From GCA-2690565 sp002457235 (GTDB lineage Bacteria > Verrucomicrobiota > Verrucomicrobiia > Opitutales > Coraliomargaritaceae), in NCBI GenBank assembly GCA_045565695.1, contig JBJLEZ010000008.1:62001-126000 (forward strand): a stretch of DNA of 64,000 nt. The letters run 5' to 3'. Of the stretch, positions 54,235 to 62,499 are shown piece by piece. A program made the translations under genes and the position numbers. Position 1 is the stretch's first letter. Every line of letters starts with the position of its first letter. The notes beneath the pieces were generated by a model. That model was not told where the DNA came from. It ran no database searches and saw only the letters and a list, made by a program, of their open reading frames with translations.

Positions 54235-55134
54235 ATGAACCTTTTTCTGGATGAATTTATCGCAAATGAGCGCTTAGATGGCTCATTTCGTAGGCTTGTC
54301 TCTCGGGCCTATATGCCAATTGCTAAAAAAATTCTCTCATGGAAGGCTTCGAAGGGAGGTCCTCTGGTGGTGGCGATAAATGGGGCTCAGGGGACGGGCA
54401 AATCGACATTTTCTCGCTTTTTATCCGATTTTTTTCGTGAGACTGCTGGGCTGAATGTCTGTGTGCTGTCTTTGGATGATTTGTATTTGAGTCGGGCAGA
54501 TCGTCTTGCGCTAGCTGAGCGCGTGCATACATTGTTTGCCACTCGTGGGGTGCCGGGAACGCATGATACTCAATTGGGAATGGATTTGATAAAGACTTTA
54601 ACAAGTGGAGAAACGGGTGCAGTGCATATCCCTAGATTTCGTAAGGAGATTGATGATCGGGCGGAAGAATCAGAATGGTATACGGTTGGATTACCAGTGG
54701 ATATTGTTTTTTTTGAGGGTTGGTGTGTGTCTGCTCGAGCGGAGTCGGGGGCTTCGTTATCGGAAGCAATCAATACATTTGAAGCAGAGTCAGATGCAGA
54801 GGGTGATTGGAGACGCTATGTGAATACTTGTTTAGAGGGTGAATACCGAAATTTATTTGCTATGGTTGATCATACAATTATGTTGAGGGTTCCGTGTTTT
54901 GATTGTATTTTAAAATGGCGTATGGAGCAGGAGTATAAGTTGCGTTTACAGTGTGAAGCTTTTGCGGATGGAGCGAAGCATCATTTTATGTCGGAAGCGG
55001 AATTGAGGCATTTTATTGCTCATTTTGAACGGCTTACCCGATGGATGCTCAAGGATATGCCCAGATTTGCTGATGTGATTTTGGATTTTAACGAGGATCG
55101 TTCGTTTAAAGATTTGATGATAATAAATGGCTAA
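54235..55134 (+). CDS. Glycerate kinase, P-loop type (plant/yeast Tda10-like)
   Basis: It probably phosphorylates D-glycerate to phosphoglycerate with ATP. The P-loop is GAQGTGKST at residues 50-58, within INGAQGTGKSTFSRFL. The kinase lid VLSLDDLYLSRADRLALAE, TRGVPGTHDTQLGMDLIKTL and IPRFRKEIDDRAEESEWYTV match the D-glycerate 3-kinase (GLYK/Tda10/YggC) family, with FFEGWCVSARAES near 164-176. ATG at 54235 is used; the frame runs up to a TTG at 54205. It overlaps the next gene by 8 bp. In this operon it would recycle the glycerate released by the phosphorylase domain of the fusion protein (inference). Confidence 0.82.
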   Translation: MNLFLDEFIANERLDGSFRRLVSRAYMPIAKKILSWKASKGGPLVVAINGAQGTGKSTFSRFLSDFFRETAGLNVCVLSLDDLYLSRADRLALAERVHTLFATRGVPGTHDTQLGMDLIKTLTSGETGAVHIPRFRKEIDDRAEESEWYTVGLPVDIVFFEGWCVSARAESGASLSEAINTFEAESDAEGDWRRYVNTCLEGEYRNLFAMVDHTIMLRVPCFDCILKWRMEQEYKLRLQCEAFADGAKHHFMSEAELRHFIAHFERLTRWMLKDMPRFADVILDFNEDRSFKDLMIING

Positions 55135-55996
55135 GAAAGTACAGTGGATCGTGGTAACAGATTTAGACGCGTCTTTATTGGATGAGTCCTATTCTTATGA
55201 AGCTGCTTCGGAAACCTTAGAGGCTTTGCAGGCAAAAGATATACCAGTCGTATGGAATTCGAGTAAAACTTTAGACGAGATGATTGAGATGACCAAAGAT
55301 TGGCAATGGAAGCGTAAGCCTATTTTAGTTGGGGAAAATGGTGCGACTTTGGCTTTTCCTTGTGATCCGGAGGGGGACAACGTCACCGAGGCTGTATGGA
55401 GTGATTATTTACGAGCGGATGCAGTCACAGATGGGTATCTGTGTCTATTCGATACCGAAGTGCGTGCAGATATTTTGAGAACGATTCATATGCTCAAACA
55501 GAAAAATGAGTTTGCTTTTCGGGGATTTTCCGACTTCACCGATGAAGCCTTGGTTGAATTAACTGGTTTGTCGGATACTGCTGTGCAAATGGCCAAAGCA
55601 CGACAGGCTACGGAGCCAATTTTATGGGAGGGTAGTGATGAGGACTATTGTGCCTTTATTCAAATCATTAAAGGCTATGGTTTCAAAGCTTTGAGGGGCG
55701 GCCAATTCACCCATATTATGCACTCAAAATACGATAAATCGATTGGTATGGCATCGGTGGTCTCTCTTTTTACTAAACGATACCCTGACTTTAGTTGGAA
55801 AACGATTGCCCTTGGCGACAGTCCAAATGATGCGGTGATGTTGGAGCAAGCGGATTTTGCAGTCGTAATTCCTAATAAGAAAAAGGGAACAATGGCTTTA
55901 AAGCGTAAGGATTATATTCTTGCCGACGATTATGCTTCAGAGGGCTGGAATGATTCAGTGCTCAAATTTTTAAAATCAACCCAACAATTTATATGA
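55127..55996 (+). CDS. HAD-family mannosyl/glucosyl-3-phosphoglycerate phosphatase
   Basis: It should remove the phosphate from glucosyl-3-phosphoglycerate (or the mannosyl analogue) to give the compatible solute. It is a HAD phosphatase of the MPGP/YedP type: motif I DLDASLLDE with D12 and D14, then PVVWNSSKTLDEMIEM with the substrate region, GENGATLAF, and motif IV GDSPNDAVMLEQAD (D231). Length (289 aa) is close to MPGP. It overlaps the kinase by 8 bp and the next gene by 4 bp (ATGA). The neighbouring synthase being GpgS-like makes glucosyl-3-phosphoglycerate the likelier substrate. Confidence 0.85.
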   Translation: MAKKVQWIVVTDLDASLLDESYSYEAASETLEALQAKDIPVVWNSSKTLDEMIEMTKDWQWKRKPILVGENGATLAFPCDPEGDNVTEAVWSDYLRADAVTDGYLCLFDTEVRADILRTIHMLKQKNEFAFRGFSDFTDEALVELTGLSDTAVQMAKARQATEPILWEGSDEDYCAFIQIIKGYGFKALRGGQFTHIMHSKYDKSIGMASVVSLFTKRYPDFSWKTIALGDSPNDAVMLEQADFAVVIPNKKKGTMALKRKDYILADDYASEGWNDSVLKFLKSTQQFI

Positions 55997-58971
55997 GTGA
56001 CTTTCATCAAAATGGTGTAATTACCAATTTTCATAATTTAAAAACACGATCGGACGAAAGTTTAGAACGAGAGGTGTTTAAGTTATCACGAAAAAATCCA
56101 GTTGGGCTGATTTTGCCGTCTTTGTTTTCAGAATTTGAAGGAGCAGCTTTTCCTCGGATTGTAGAAATTTTATCGGAGATGGATTATATCGATGAGATTG
56201 TTGTGGGCTTAGATCAAGCGACTGATTCTGAATATAAGCATGCTTTAAAATTTCTCGAAGTGCTTCCTCAGAATGTAAAAGTCTTATGGAACGGAGGGCC
56301 GCGCTTGAGAAAAATTGATGCGCTTTTAAAGGATTACAATTTATCGCCGATGCAAGAGGGTAAGGGGCGTAATGTATGGTTTATGTTTGGGTACTTATTG
56401 GCGAGCAATCGCTCTAGGGTGGTTGCGATACATGATTGCGATATTTTGACCTATCATAAGGAGATGTTAACGCGATTGATTTATCCTGTGCTGAATCCGA
56501 GTCTTAATTTCTCATACAGTAAGGGTTATTATGCGAGAGTTGCAGATAATAAAATGAATGGGCGTGTTTGCCGCTTGTTGATCACCCCTTTGCTTCGTGC
56601 CTTGAAAAAGGTCTGCGGGGAAACCGACTATTTAGATTATATGGATAGCTTTAAATATGCGCTATCAGGGGAATTTGCTTTTAAGAAAGAAATTATATCC
56701 GAAATTCGAATCCCTTCGGACTGGGGACTTGAAATGGGAATGCTTTCCGAGATTTATCGTAATCATCAGAAAAATAAAATCTGCCAAGTGGATATCTCGG
56801 ATATGTATGACCATAAGCACCAAGATTTGTCTTCACATGATCAATTTAAGGGGCTGACAAAAATGAGTGCCGATATTTCAAAATCCTTATTTAGAAAATT
56901 GGCAACTTACGGTGAGGAGTTTTCCACTTCTAAAATTCGTACTTTGAAGGCGACTTATTATCGCATGGCCTTGGATTTGATTGACGTTTACGAAAGTGAT
57001 TCTCGTATGAATGGCTTGATCTATGATCGCCATAAGGAAATGCAATCCGTTGAAGTCTTTTCTGAGAGTATCATGCGGGCAGGGAATGAGTTTTTAAACC
57101 AGCCAACAGATACACCATTTATTCCAAGTTGGAAACGTGTGGTTTCGGCGATACCAGATATTTATGACCAATTGATTGAGGCTGTGGATGAAGATATGGC
57201 CTTGTATCAACCGATTAAAGTGAACCGCAAGCGAAAATCCCGTCACCATGAGTTGGTCCATCAGCATGTGAAGCATATGTATCCAAAAGATGATACGGAT
57301 TCGATCACAGATACGATTGTTGCACTTTGTGAATTGGATGGCTTACCGAATGTGAACACAAATGATGTGGCACGTGCCCATAATAAGTGGAGTGAGAATG
57401 ACGTGGTTTTGATTAGTTATGGTGATTCTATCAAAAAGAAAGGGGAAGCACCTCTCAAAACACTGAATAAATTTTTGAGGAAGCATCTGAGTCAAACAAT
57501 TAGTTCCGTGCATGTTTTACCATTCACTCCATATAGTTCAGACGATGGGTTTTCTGTGGTGGATTATTTTAAGGTGAATCCAGAATTAGGGGAGTGGTCA
57601 GATATCGAATCGTTAGGAGAGGATTTTGACCTGATGTCTGATTTGGTGATCAATCATTGCTCAGCAGAATCCGAATGGTTTAAGAATTTTTTAAAGAACA
57701 AGGAGGAAGGGAAGGATTTCTTTATCATGGTGGACGATTCATTTGATGTCAGTCAAGTGATACGACCAAGGTCAAGTCCCTTGCTCAAGGAAGTCGAAAC
57801 TGTCGATGGCAAAAAGCAGGTTTGGTGTACCTTTAGTCATGATCAAGTGGACTTAAATTTTAAAAACCCCGAAGTACTTTATGCCTTTATTCGCTTACTC
57901 AAATTTTTAATTTCAAAAAAGATTAAGCTATTTCGTTTAGATGCGATTGCCTTTTTATGGAAAGAGTCAGGAACACCGTGCGTGCACCTAGAGCAGACTC
58001 ACGAGGCGGTTAAGTTAATTCGATTGATTTTAGAACAGTTGGACCCTGAGTCTGTTTTGATTACAGAAACCAATGTGCCAAACCGTGAGAATCTGAGTTA
58101 CTTTGGAAATGATAATGAGGCACACTTAATCTACAATTTCTCACTGCCACCTTTGTTGATTTATTCTTTATTAAAAGGCGATTCCACCCATTTAAAAACG
58201 TGGATGATGTCTATGCCACCTGCTCGCAAAGGGCGAAGTTATTTGAATTTCATTGCTTCGCATGATGGGGTTGGGGTGCGTCCTTTAGAGGGCTTAGTTT
58301 CAGCAAATGACCAAAAGGATTTACTGGATACTTTAGAAGGATTTGGAGCGACCATTTCCAATCGCAAGGTGAATGGAAGTGATGAAGTGCCTTATGAGGT
58401 GAATATCAGTCTTTACGATGCAATGAAGGGCACCATTGCCAGTGGAGAGGACGAATGGCAGAATCAGCGCTTTATATGTGCCCATAGTATTCTCTTAGCC
58501 TTGGAGGGGATACCTGCTTTTTATATCCATAGTTTATTGGCAACGAAAAATGCACATGATTTACGGAAAGAGACAGGGCAGGCACGTTCAATCAACCGAT
58601 ATTGTTGGGAGCAGAAAACATTGAATCAAAAGTTAAGTGATTCCAAAGATCACCATAAGATTATTTTTGATGAGCTGAAGCGGAGAATTGATATTCGTAA
58701 AACACAGCCCGGATTTCATCCCAATGCGACTCAATTAACTTTGCATCTAGGAGACCAATTATTTGCTTTTTGGCGTGAGAGTTTAGACCGTCATCAAAGT
58801 ATATTTGCCCTACATAATGTATCGGATAAGCCGGCAAGGGTTTCTTTAAATGAACTGAATTTAATCAGTACGGATAATTGGCGTGATTTATTAACGGATC
58901 AGAAATTCACAAATGTGAAAGAAGACATTGAATTGCCACCTTATGGGTGTGTATGGATTTCTAATGCTTAA
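55993..58971 (+). CDS. Fusion of glucosyl-3-phosphoglycerate synthase (GT81) and sucrose/glucosylglycerate phosphorylase-like GH13
   Basis: A 992-aa bifunctional protein. Residues about 30-400 match GpgS-type GT81 transferases: GLILPSLFSEFEGAAFPRIV, GKGRNVWFMFGYLLASNRSR, the metal-binding D148-C-D150 (AIHDCDILTYHKEML) and ALSGEFAFKKEIISEIRIPS. They transfer glucose from a sugar nucleotide to 3-phosphoglycerate. Residues about 420-992 match the sucrose-phosphorylase subfamily (GH13_18), opening with DVVLISYGDS and HVLPFTPYSSDDGFSVVDYF. Its catalytic residues are visible: nucleophile D650 (FRLDAIAFLW), acid/base E692 (LITETNVPN) and D758 (ASHDGVGVRP). Both halves have full family length. Given the first half, glucosylglycerate is the likeliest phosphorylase substrate (inference); sucrose is the alternative. 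Confidence 0.88.
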   Translation: MSDFHQNGVITNFHNLKTRSDESLEREVFKLSRKNPVGLILPSLFSEFEGAAFPRIVEILSEMDYIDEIVVGLDQATDSEYKHALKFLEVLPQNVKVLWNGGPRLRKIDALLKDYNLSPMQEGKGRNVWFMFGYLLASNRSRVVAIHDCDILTYHKEMLTRLIYPVLNPSLNFSYSKGYYARVADNKMNGRVCRLLITPLLRALKKVCGETDYLDYMDSFKYALSGEFAFKKEIISEIRIPSDWGLEMGMLSEIYRNHQKNKICQVDISDMYDHKHQDLSSHDQFKGLTKMSADISKSLFRKLATYGEEFSTSKIRTLKATYYRMALDLIDVYESDSRMNGLIYDRHKEMQSVEVFSESIMRAGNEFLNQPTDTPFIPSWKRVVSAIPDIYDQLIEAVDEDMALYQPIKVNRKRKSRHHELVHQHVKHMYPKDDTDSITDTIVALCELDGLPNVNTNDVARAHNKWSENDVVLISYGDSIKKKGEAPLKTLNKFLRKHLSQTISSVHVLPFTPYSSDDGFSVVDYFKVNPELGEWSDIESLGEDFDLMSDLVINHCSAESEWFKNFLKNKEEGKDFFIMVDDSFDVSQVIRPRSSPLLKEVETVDGKKQVWCTFSHDQVDLNFKNPEVLYAFIRLLKFLISKKIKLFRLDAIAFLWKESGTPCVHLEQTHEAVKLIRLILEQLDPESVLITETNVPNRENLSYFGNDNEAHLIYNFSLPPLLIYSLLKGDSTHLKTWMMSMPPARKGRSYLNFIASHDGVGVRPLEGLVSANDQKDLLDTLEGFGATISNRKVNGSDEVPYEVNISLYDAMKGTIASGEDEWQNQRFICAHSILLALEGIPAFYIHSLLATKNAHDLRKETGQARSINRYCWEQKTLNQKLSDSKDHHKIIFDELKRRIDIRKTQPGFHPNATQLTLHLGDQLFAFWRESLDRHQSIFALHNVSDKPARVSLNELNLISTDNWRDLLTDQKFTNVKEDIELPPYGCVWISNA

Positions 58972-58978
58972 GCTTGGC

Positions 58979-60136
58979 TTAATAAATGAGTTTTTCCATA
59001 TTTTCGCGTAACATCCAGTCGCTATCCATTTTCTGAATCAGGGTAATGTTGATTAAGGATTCAACTGGATCGATCCAGAATTCTGTGCCTGCAGCACCGT
59101 TCCATGAATATTGCTTAGTAAGAGGTTTTCCATCATTGGGATCTTTAACGACTGTCAGTTTAAAGCCTAGTCCGAAATTAGGGTCAGAGAGTTCAAAAGA
59201 GTGTTCACTCCAAGGATCGTTTGGGTTATCTAAGATATCAACTAAGTGATCTCGGGTCATGAGATCAATCGTTTCTTTTTTAAGCATTCGTTTTCCTTTA
59301 TAGGTGCCTCCATCGAGTAGCATTTGGGCAAATTTTAAGTAATCCTTTGCAGTGGAGAGTAGTCCGCCTCCGCCTGAATGATACGGTTTTTCAAGGTAGT
59401 AATGGCTATCTTCAAAACTATCCTCAACTTCTAGTCGATCTTCCACATTGCGATAGTTTGTGCAGAAGCGACTTTTCTTTGATCGTGGTAAAGAAAAACC
59501 AGTATCTTTCATCTTAAGTGGATCGAAAATATTTTGCTTTAGATACTCCTCAAGAGAGCTATCTGAAATTCGTTCTACCAATATTCCGATTAAATCAGTA
59601 GCGATACTGTAGTGCCATTTCTCTCCAGGATGATAAATCAGTGGGGCTTTTGAAACCTTTTTAATAAAGTCATCGGACCCGTTTATGTTATTTCGCAATA
59701 GATTAATTTCTTTGTAGGCAAGGTCTACTGGGTGATCGGTCCATCCGTAAGAAAAGCCAGCGGTGTGGGTGAGAAGGTGTTTTAAGGTAATCGGCTCCCT
59801 CGGCGTTTGGTAATTCCCATCGACATACACCTTCAATTGTTTGAATTCGGGAATGTAATCAGTGATAGGGGAGTCTAATTGAATTTTTCCTTGTTCAACG
59901 AGTTGCATAATGGCGACTGAAACAACTGGCTTTGTCATCGAATAAATACGAAAAATGGTATCGGTTGTCATCGGTGCTTGAGTCTCTAAATCTTTAGAAC
60001 CGTAAGCCTTAAAGTGAACGATTTCACCATCGATATAAGTTAGGTTAACAATGCCTGCATATTTTTCGCTATTGACCCATGACTGTAGTGTGAAGTCTAT
60101 CTTATCTATTTTATGCTGTGAAAATTCTGCTGACAT
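58979..60136 (-). CDS. Serine hydrolase of the beta-lactamase class C/EstB family
   Basis: A penicillin-binding-protein-like esterase of 385 aa. The nucleophile motif S66-M-T-K69 (RIYSMTKPVVSVAI), a YSI motif (KWHYSIATDLIG) and GGGGLLSTAKDYLKFAQML are present. No signal peptide is seen, so it is probably cytoplasmic and more likely an esterase than a beta-lactamase; substrate unknown. It ends 8 bp from the convergent end of the fusion gene and has about 155 bp before the terminator of the TonB-receptor remnant. Confidence 0.82.
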   Translation of the reverse strand: MSAEFSQHKIDKIDFTLQSWVNSEKYAGIVNLTYIDGEIVHFKAYGSKDLETQAPMTTDTIFRIYSMTKPVVSVAIMQLVEQGKIQLDSPITDYIPEFKQLKVYVDGNYQTPREPITLKHLLTHTAGFSYGWTDHPVDLAYKEINLLRNNINGSDDFIKKVSKAPLIYHPGEKWHYSIATDLIGILVERISDSSLEEYLKQNIFDPLKMKDTGFSLPRSKKSRFCTNYRNVEDRLEVEDSFEDSHYYLEKPYHSGGGGLLSTAKDYLKFAQMLLDGGTYKGKRMLKKETIDLMTRDHLVDILDNPNDPWSEHSFELSDPNFGLGFKLTVVKDPNDGKPLTKQYSWNGAAGTEFWIDPVESLINITLIQKMDSDWMLRENMEKLIY

Positions 60137-60234
60137 TTTTGAAGTAGATCGAAATAAGGATTAAGAAAATGATTCGAAGTAGTTTCATGAGAGTTATTAT
60201 TCTTAGTCTTAGTGATTATTAAGGTAAATAAAAA

Positions 60235-60262
60235 AGCGGGCTATGTATAAACATAGCCCGCT
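60235..60262 (-). terminator. Rho-independent terminator of the TonB-receptor gene
   Basis: AGCGGGCTATGT, a 4-nt loop and ACATAGCCCGCT form a perfect 12-bp stem (60235-60246 with 60251-60262). On the minus strand a run of six U residues follows. It lies 28 bp after the original stop of the receptor gene (60291-60293). The stem is intact although the gene is broken. Confidence 0.88.
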
Positions 60263-60290
60263 AACAATTTAAATTAATATGTTGTTATCT

Positions 60291-62355
60291 TTAGAAACGA
60301 CCAACTATCTTGATAGTAGCATGCATTGGTGCACCAACAGTTACTTGGTGAGTGCCATAACGTTTGCGGAAAGTAGAGTTCATCAGTAACATTTTCTACA
60401 TTTAGTTGAAGGCGCATATTATCATCAATTTTATAATATGCGGCTGCATCCATACGAGTGTAAGCTGGTAATTTGTACATACCTTTACCAAGTGTTTCAC
60501 CTTTATGGACACACCTAAACCAAAGCTTAGCTCTATTCATCAAATTTGTAGAAATTCCATATTGAGAAAGTCTTTGCGAGGTACTTCATGTAATATATCT
60601 AGCATCTGAAGCAAAGCTAGCACCTGCTGACATGAACCACTTGTCTGAAACATTTCCAACAGCTTGTAATTCAAAGCCCTTGTATTCGTTTCAGTAATTT
60701 CATCGACTTGGTCATCCTTTAGTAAGTGCTTCGACTGCTGTAAGTTCATATAAGGCAGCAGTTATACTAATACCATTATCTAAGCTCGAATTTAGCTCCG
60801 ATTTCCATATTTTCATAAACATCGGGACGCTTTTGTATCTTCATCACTATTTAAGTTTGCATATTGCTCACCACTTGCAGGTATGAATGATTCACTGTAA
60901 CTTGCATATAATGTTAAGCTCGTTTTCAGGCTTATAAACAAGTCCAAGCGTGGTGAAAACTCTTCATCTTTTTTACTAACAGCTGTTGATGTAGAATCGT
61001 GTGCTGGTGTATAAAGCTATGTACGATCAATTCAAAATCATCAAGTCTTCCGCCGATGATTAGGTCTAATTCTTCAGATAAAGCGATTTCATCGCTAAAG
61101 TATATAGAAGTAACCTCTAAGTTTGCTTTTGTAGATCGACCAGCATTGCTTGCTGAAAATTGTAGCAAGCGATGACTAGATGTGTCTATATCTGACTGAT
61201 ACACAGCCTTTGACCAGCAGGATTCCTAATGCGGTCGTTGTTATTTGCTGGTATCTATACTTTCAATCCCTAGTACATATTTATGATTAAGCCCATTAAT
61301 TTCTTTTTCACCTATAAGATCCGCCGAAAGATATGCTTTTCTCTTTGAGTTGTATCTTTGTACCCACTCATTTGAACAGTAGCGTTTTCTCCTGTACCAC
61401 TGACTGCTCCGTTGGCGTAATAATTTTGATACAGTTTATCAAAGTCATTTTTGATATAACTTAAACGAAGTTTCGTCTTTGTATTAAATTCATGATCAAC
61501 AGTAACTTTAGAATATTCAGCATCCAAGGTGGATTTATTGATATCTTTGTCAGCAAATGTTGTTCCGGACTAAGCTCTCTACTGGATCATCGTTTGCATC
61601 AGCAGTAATACCTCTATCGATGAAGCGCTCATGATCAAGGTTTTCATATGATGCTGTGACTGTAGTTTTATCACTAACTTCATATGTTAATGTTGGATTG
61701 ATACCACTATTATCTCCGTAATAGAAATCACGATGGTTCTCCAGGTCTTCTGTATAGTAGTTAAGACGAAGAGCCATGCATTCGGAGCGATTGCCATGTT
61801 GGAATCAAGCTGAAGAGATCTTTCGCCTAAATCATCAAGAGATAAGTATAAGCTGTAAAATCTTCGCCTAATTGTGCTGTTTTGCTCACTCGGTTGATCA
61901 GTCCACCGGTCCCGCCTCGACCGAAGAAGAGGGCATTTGCTCCCTTTAATACTTCAACTTGTTCTACATTGTAGAGGGGTCTGTAGTATTGAACATCATC
62001 TCTTACACCATCCACAAAAAAGTCAGCCGTTGATTTTTGCCCTCTAAAGAGAATATCATCTCTATGCCCTTCACCTTGACCTGCAATAATACCAGGAACA
62101 TAATCGGCAATTCCAGCCATACTCGTAAGATCTTGAAGTCCAATAAGATCCGACGTCAAAATGCTTAAACTTTGAGGAATATCCTCAATAGGAGTTGGTG
62201 TTTTAAGAGCATTAATTTGGTCGGTTTGTAGGTATTGCCCTACAACAACAAAGTCATCTAATTCGAAAACCTCGCTTTCTTCTGCCTGTAAATTAGCAAA
62301 TCCAGCGGATACATACTGATATTACTGCTAAGTACGTTAGTTTATATTTATTCAT
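60291..62355 (-). pseudogene. Broken TonB-dependent siderophore receptor
   Basis: Pieces of a receptor of about 688 aa can be read in order by changing frame about ten times. Start at 62355 with a signal peptide; an extra base near 62313 shifts it, after which the frame reads SAGFANLQAEESEVFELDDF. The plug domain follows: DIPQSLSILTSDLIGLQDLT, GQKSTADFFVDGVRDDVQYY and VEVLKGANALFFGRGGTGG. Shifts follow near 61835, 61765, 61560, 61337, 61210, 61015 and further down. The barrel end reads NVTDELYF, then (new frame) HATIKIVGRF before the stop at 60291. Such receptors import iron siderophores. Conserved protein between the breaks suggests recent loss or faulty bases. Confidence 0.85.
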
Positions 62356-62384
62356 TATAGTTTGATTGTTTTATACTTAATTAA

Positions 62385-62399
62385 TGAGAAAGAGTCTCA
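62385..62399. promoter_or_regulatory. Fur-box-like palindrome 1
   Basis: TGAGAAAGAGTCTCA resembles the Fur-box form TGAGAATnATTCTCA, a 7-1-7 inverted repeat, with TGAGA/TCTCA ends intact. It lies 30 bp upstream of the receptor start (62355). Iron control would be expected for a siderophore receptor. Confidence 0.55.
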
Positions 62400-62410
62400 A
62401 GTCTCAGTTT

Positions 62411-62434
62411 AAAAGTTTCTTTTGTCAAACTTTT
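62411..62434. repeat. Inverted repeat between the two Fur-like boxes
   Basis: AAAAGTTT and AAACTTTT (62411-62418 and 62427-62434) are perfect inverted repeats around 8 nt. It may be an additional operator or a promoter element; nothing decides between these. Confidence 0.3.
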
Positions 62435-62436
62435 TA

Positions 62437-62451
62437 TGAGAAAGAGTCTCA
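62437..62451. promoter_or_regulatory. Fur-box-like palindrome 2
   Basis: The same 15-bp sequence as box 1, TGAGAAAGAGTCTCA, occurs again exactly 52 bp further and is followed by TTATCA, an additional Fur-box half. It lies 49 bp upstream of the divergent transporter start (62500). Two identical copies facing two genes suggest one regulator for both. Confidence 0.55.
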
Positions 62452-62499
62452 TTATCATAAAAAACTTACTTTTCTTGAGGAATATCCGCTTTACCTGTT

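Noticed and set aside
54323..54604. Antisense frame inside the glycerate kinase gene
   Set aside because: The kinase frame has all family motifs; the antisense frame is a by-product of codon use.
54067..59000. Genomic island with attachment sites at tRNA-Leu
   Set aside because: No integrase and no repeat of the tRNA 3' end could be found downstream.
58979..60136. True class C beta-lactamase giving antibiotic resistance
   Set aside because: SMTK and YSI motifs are present but there is no signal peptide, and the EstB-type context is more likely; resistance is not supported.
60540..61777. Several short minus-strand frames (for example 61550-61777, 61312-61527, 60932-61204, 60540-60749) as separate small genes
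   Set aside because: They read as consecutive pieces of one TonB receptor in changing frames, so they are fragments of the pseudogene.
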